DNA of 64,000 nucleotides from Welwitschia mirabilis (taxonomy: Eukaryota; Gnetophyta; Gnetopsida; Welwitschiales), in NCBI GenBank assembly GCA_051453625.1, contig JBOZIK010000001.1:174515928-174579927 (forward strand), given 5' to 3'. Position numbers and translations under genes: made by a program. This document shows positions 62,161 to 64,000 of this stretch, piece by piece (position 1 is the stretch's first letter; every line of letters starts with the position of its first letter). Below the pieces are notes generated by a model, which made no database searches, was not told the origin of the DNA, and saw only the letters and a program-made list of their open reading frames with translations.

Positions 62161-62489
62161 TTAGAGCCATATCTAATTACTAATCCTAACCTTAGCCTCT
62201 GCTTCTCAAAAGTCTCCCTTGCTTTTAGAACTAGTAGTTTATTTTTTCTTTTCTTCTAGCTCAAGAAAACCCCTGCCCTTGTTCTCGTTTATTCTTAGCC
62301 TCCATCCACTATTTTCCATCATTAACCATAACTTTTCAACTCCTCCTACTTATTACCTTTACTTCCTTGTTGATGACTTTCTTTGGTCCTTGCTCTCTAA
62401 GTAAAAATTTTCTCTAATCTTTGATATTTTTAAGATTTTAATAATAAAATTAATTCTTATGTACATAGATTATAAGATTAAAGGCTATG

Positions 62490-63055
62490 AAAGTAATAAA
62501 ATGTATTATGAAGTGTAGGAACTTGAGTTTAAAGTTAATGACTTATTGAATAATAATATTCTTTTAGTTAATGAGGTCATGAGATCTAATCATATGTTAG
62601 AATTATTTGAGGAATTAGATTCAGTGCTTAAGACCAAAAACTTGATAAGTAAAATGACTACTTTATTATTATAAAATTAAGGATTAAGAAAGAAATTTAA
62701 TGAACAAGTAGATTTAATTTAATGATTAGAATGATTTATTATAAAATTTCAGGATGGATGGAATAAAGCAAATAATAATTTAGGCAAAGAAAATTAACTC
62801 CAAGATAAAAAATAAAGGTTTAAAATAGGAAATTGATATTTATAAAAGACAACATAAGGAATATCAAGTTTTTGCTTAACATTTTTAATGTTAAATCAGT
62901 GCTCCCTACTCTAAACCCTCATAAAGGTATTTATGAATTATTTTATTTAACTTCAAATCTCCTTTCAAAATTAACATTAAATCTTTTATTTTTTGATTGT
63001 GTAATAGATCTAAAGTATAATATGCGAAGATATTACCAAAGGAAGAGTTAAGAAT
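62490..63055 (+). pseudogene. decayed coiled-coil-like ORF, family unknown
   Basis: A single plus-strand frame, broken almost only by TAA/TAG at Gln-like places, reads ELEFKVNDLL, NNNILLVNEVMRSNHMLELF, EELDSVLKTKNLISKMTTLL, then GLRKKFNEQVDLI, FIIKFQDGWNKANNNLGKEN and LQDKK. The heptad-like spacing of Leu/Ile and the Glu/Lys/Asn/Gln content fit a coiled coil. Such segments occur in the 3' ORFs of the Athila-like elements of this window, but no direct match to A or B was found. I do not recognise the protein. It may be the edge of another large gypsy element extending beyond the window. Confidence 0.45.
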
Positions 63056-64000
63056 TGAAAAGTTCCTTTTTTTACTATATTTGAAATTTTTGAAAGAACT
63101 AATATTTTTATTAACTGCTATAATGATTTAGTGTCAATATGTATAACTTTTATTATTAATTACATAAAATGTGTTATATTTATTGACATGTTTATTTACT
63201 ACTTATCTTATGTGACTGCTTTCTTATTACTTCCCCTATGCATTTTGTCATCATTTTTTTGTTGAAACAAAAATGATAAATCACTAGGTATCATTTAAAA
63301 TTTAACCTAGTCAATTGATGTAATTTCCATTTTGTTAAATTCCTTTGACATGTGAATATACAACATGAAAATTAGGGGATTCTAATCAAAATTCTTATGA
63401 AAATTTGTCTTTCTAATTTTTTTTGCATCTTCATGTCTTTTATTATAGAGGCAATCATTACCCTTTTTCCTAATGTAATTTCAGAATTTTTGTAATTAAA
63501 CAATTTTATTTTTTGATGTATTAATGAAGTAATATATCCAGGGTCTTCCAAGTAATAAGCTAAATGATAATGAATTTCAAATGATGTAAAACTTAATGTT
63601 TACTTTAATTGGGTTAATTTCAATATTTAAGGTTTTTTTCAGGGATTAAAAACATAGATTCTATTAAAAGAAAATATATAATAGAAGGATAAAAATGCCT
63701 TAGATTTAAGATTAGTAATAGAGCACTGAGCTTCAAATTGAATACTAAGAGTTTAACAAAATCCATCACAAACTAAACTAGACTATGAAAATCATATCAT
63801 GCATAAAAATCAAACCATGCACAGTAAGAACCCATTTAAAAGCTGAAAAAAGGATGTTAATAGTCCCTATATCCTAAGGAAAAATCCCTATGATGCTTCT
63901 AAACTGTAAGAAATTCAAAGGCTTAATTAAGTTCTTTAAGTACATCTGCCTGCTTTGGATTTTTATCTAGATGAAGTCTTAGGGTGTTATTTATGTATAT
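63056..64000. other. AT-rich stretch, nothing recognised
   Basis: No coding pattern, LTR partner, inverted repeat or satellite was seen up to the window edge. It could be the 3' non-coding part of the element to which the preceding ORF belongs. Confidence 0.4.

Overview
This window looks like intergenic DNA from a large plant genome. It is very AT-rich, and CG dinucleotides are almost absent. Nearly every reading frame that resembles a protein belongs to a plant retrotransposon and is broken by stops where Gln, Trp or Arg codons are expected (CAA/CAG to TAA/TAG, TGG to TGA/TAG, CGA to TGA). This is the signature of methylcytosine deamination. I see no host gene, tRNA, rRNA, CRISPR array or prokaryotic feature. 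The AT content and decay style would suit a genome such as Welwitschia, but that is a guess; only 'land plant' is supported.

Layout. Positions ~980-5,450 hold an L1-like LINE on the minus strand (ORF1, then ORF2 with endonuclease, RT and zf-RVT). Positions ~5,842-55,661 are best read as one Ty3/gypsy element of Athila-like type, here called A, on the plus strand. It has a 5' LTR, PBS, gag, protease, RT-RNase H, integrase, an antisense ORF, a sense 3' ORF and a 3' LTR. Insertions have stretched it to about 50 kb. Its sense 3' ORF is split in three (15,790-16,554; 26,505-26,751; 52,921-54,560). The first break is element C (16,555-26,504: two ~2 kb LTRs, tRNA-iMet-type PBS, no recognisable coding). 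The second break lies in a (CATA)n microsatellite and holds a Ty1/copia relic (minus), element B and element D.

Element B (~29,830-43,550) is a second, almost contiguous member of the same Athila-like family. It confirms the order LTR - gag-pol - antisense ORF - sense ORF - PPT - LTR. Element D (43,549-~52,831) has very long LTRs (about 5.7 kb at the 5' side). Only ~136 bp separate a recognisable tRNA-iMet PBS from a recognisable PPT. To the right of A lie a minus-strand Ty3/gypsy RT of another lineage (55,662-57,230), a second L1-like LINE (57,880-62,160, minus), a decayed coiled-coil-like plus-strand ORF (62,490-63,055) and featureless AT-rich DNA.

The elements do not work together as a pathway. 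The window is a stratigraphy of nested, dead or non-autonomous retroelements. The observations most worth following are the paired extra ORFs (one antisense, one sense) conserved between A and B, the near-absent internal domain of D, the 55-bp PBS-bearing tandem repeat that straddles the LTR ends of C, and the reconstruction of A across 50 kb. All similarity statements come from reading translations by eye; no database search was run.
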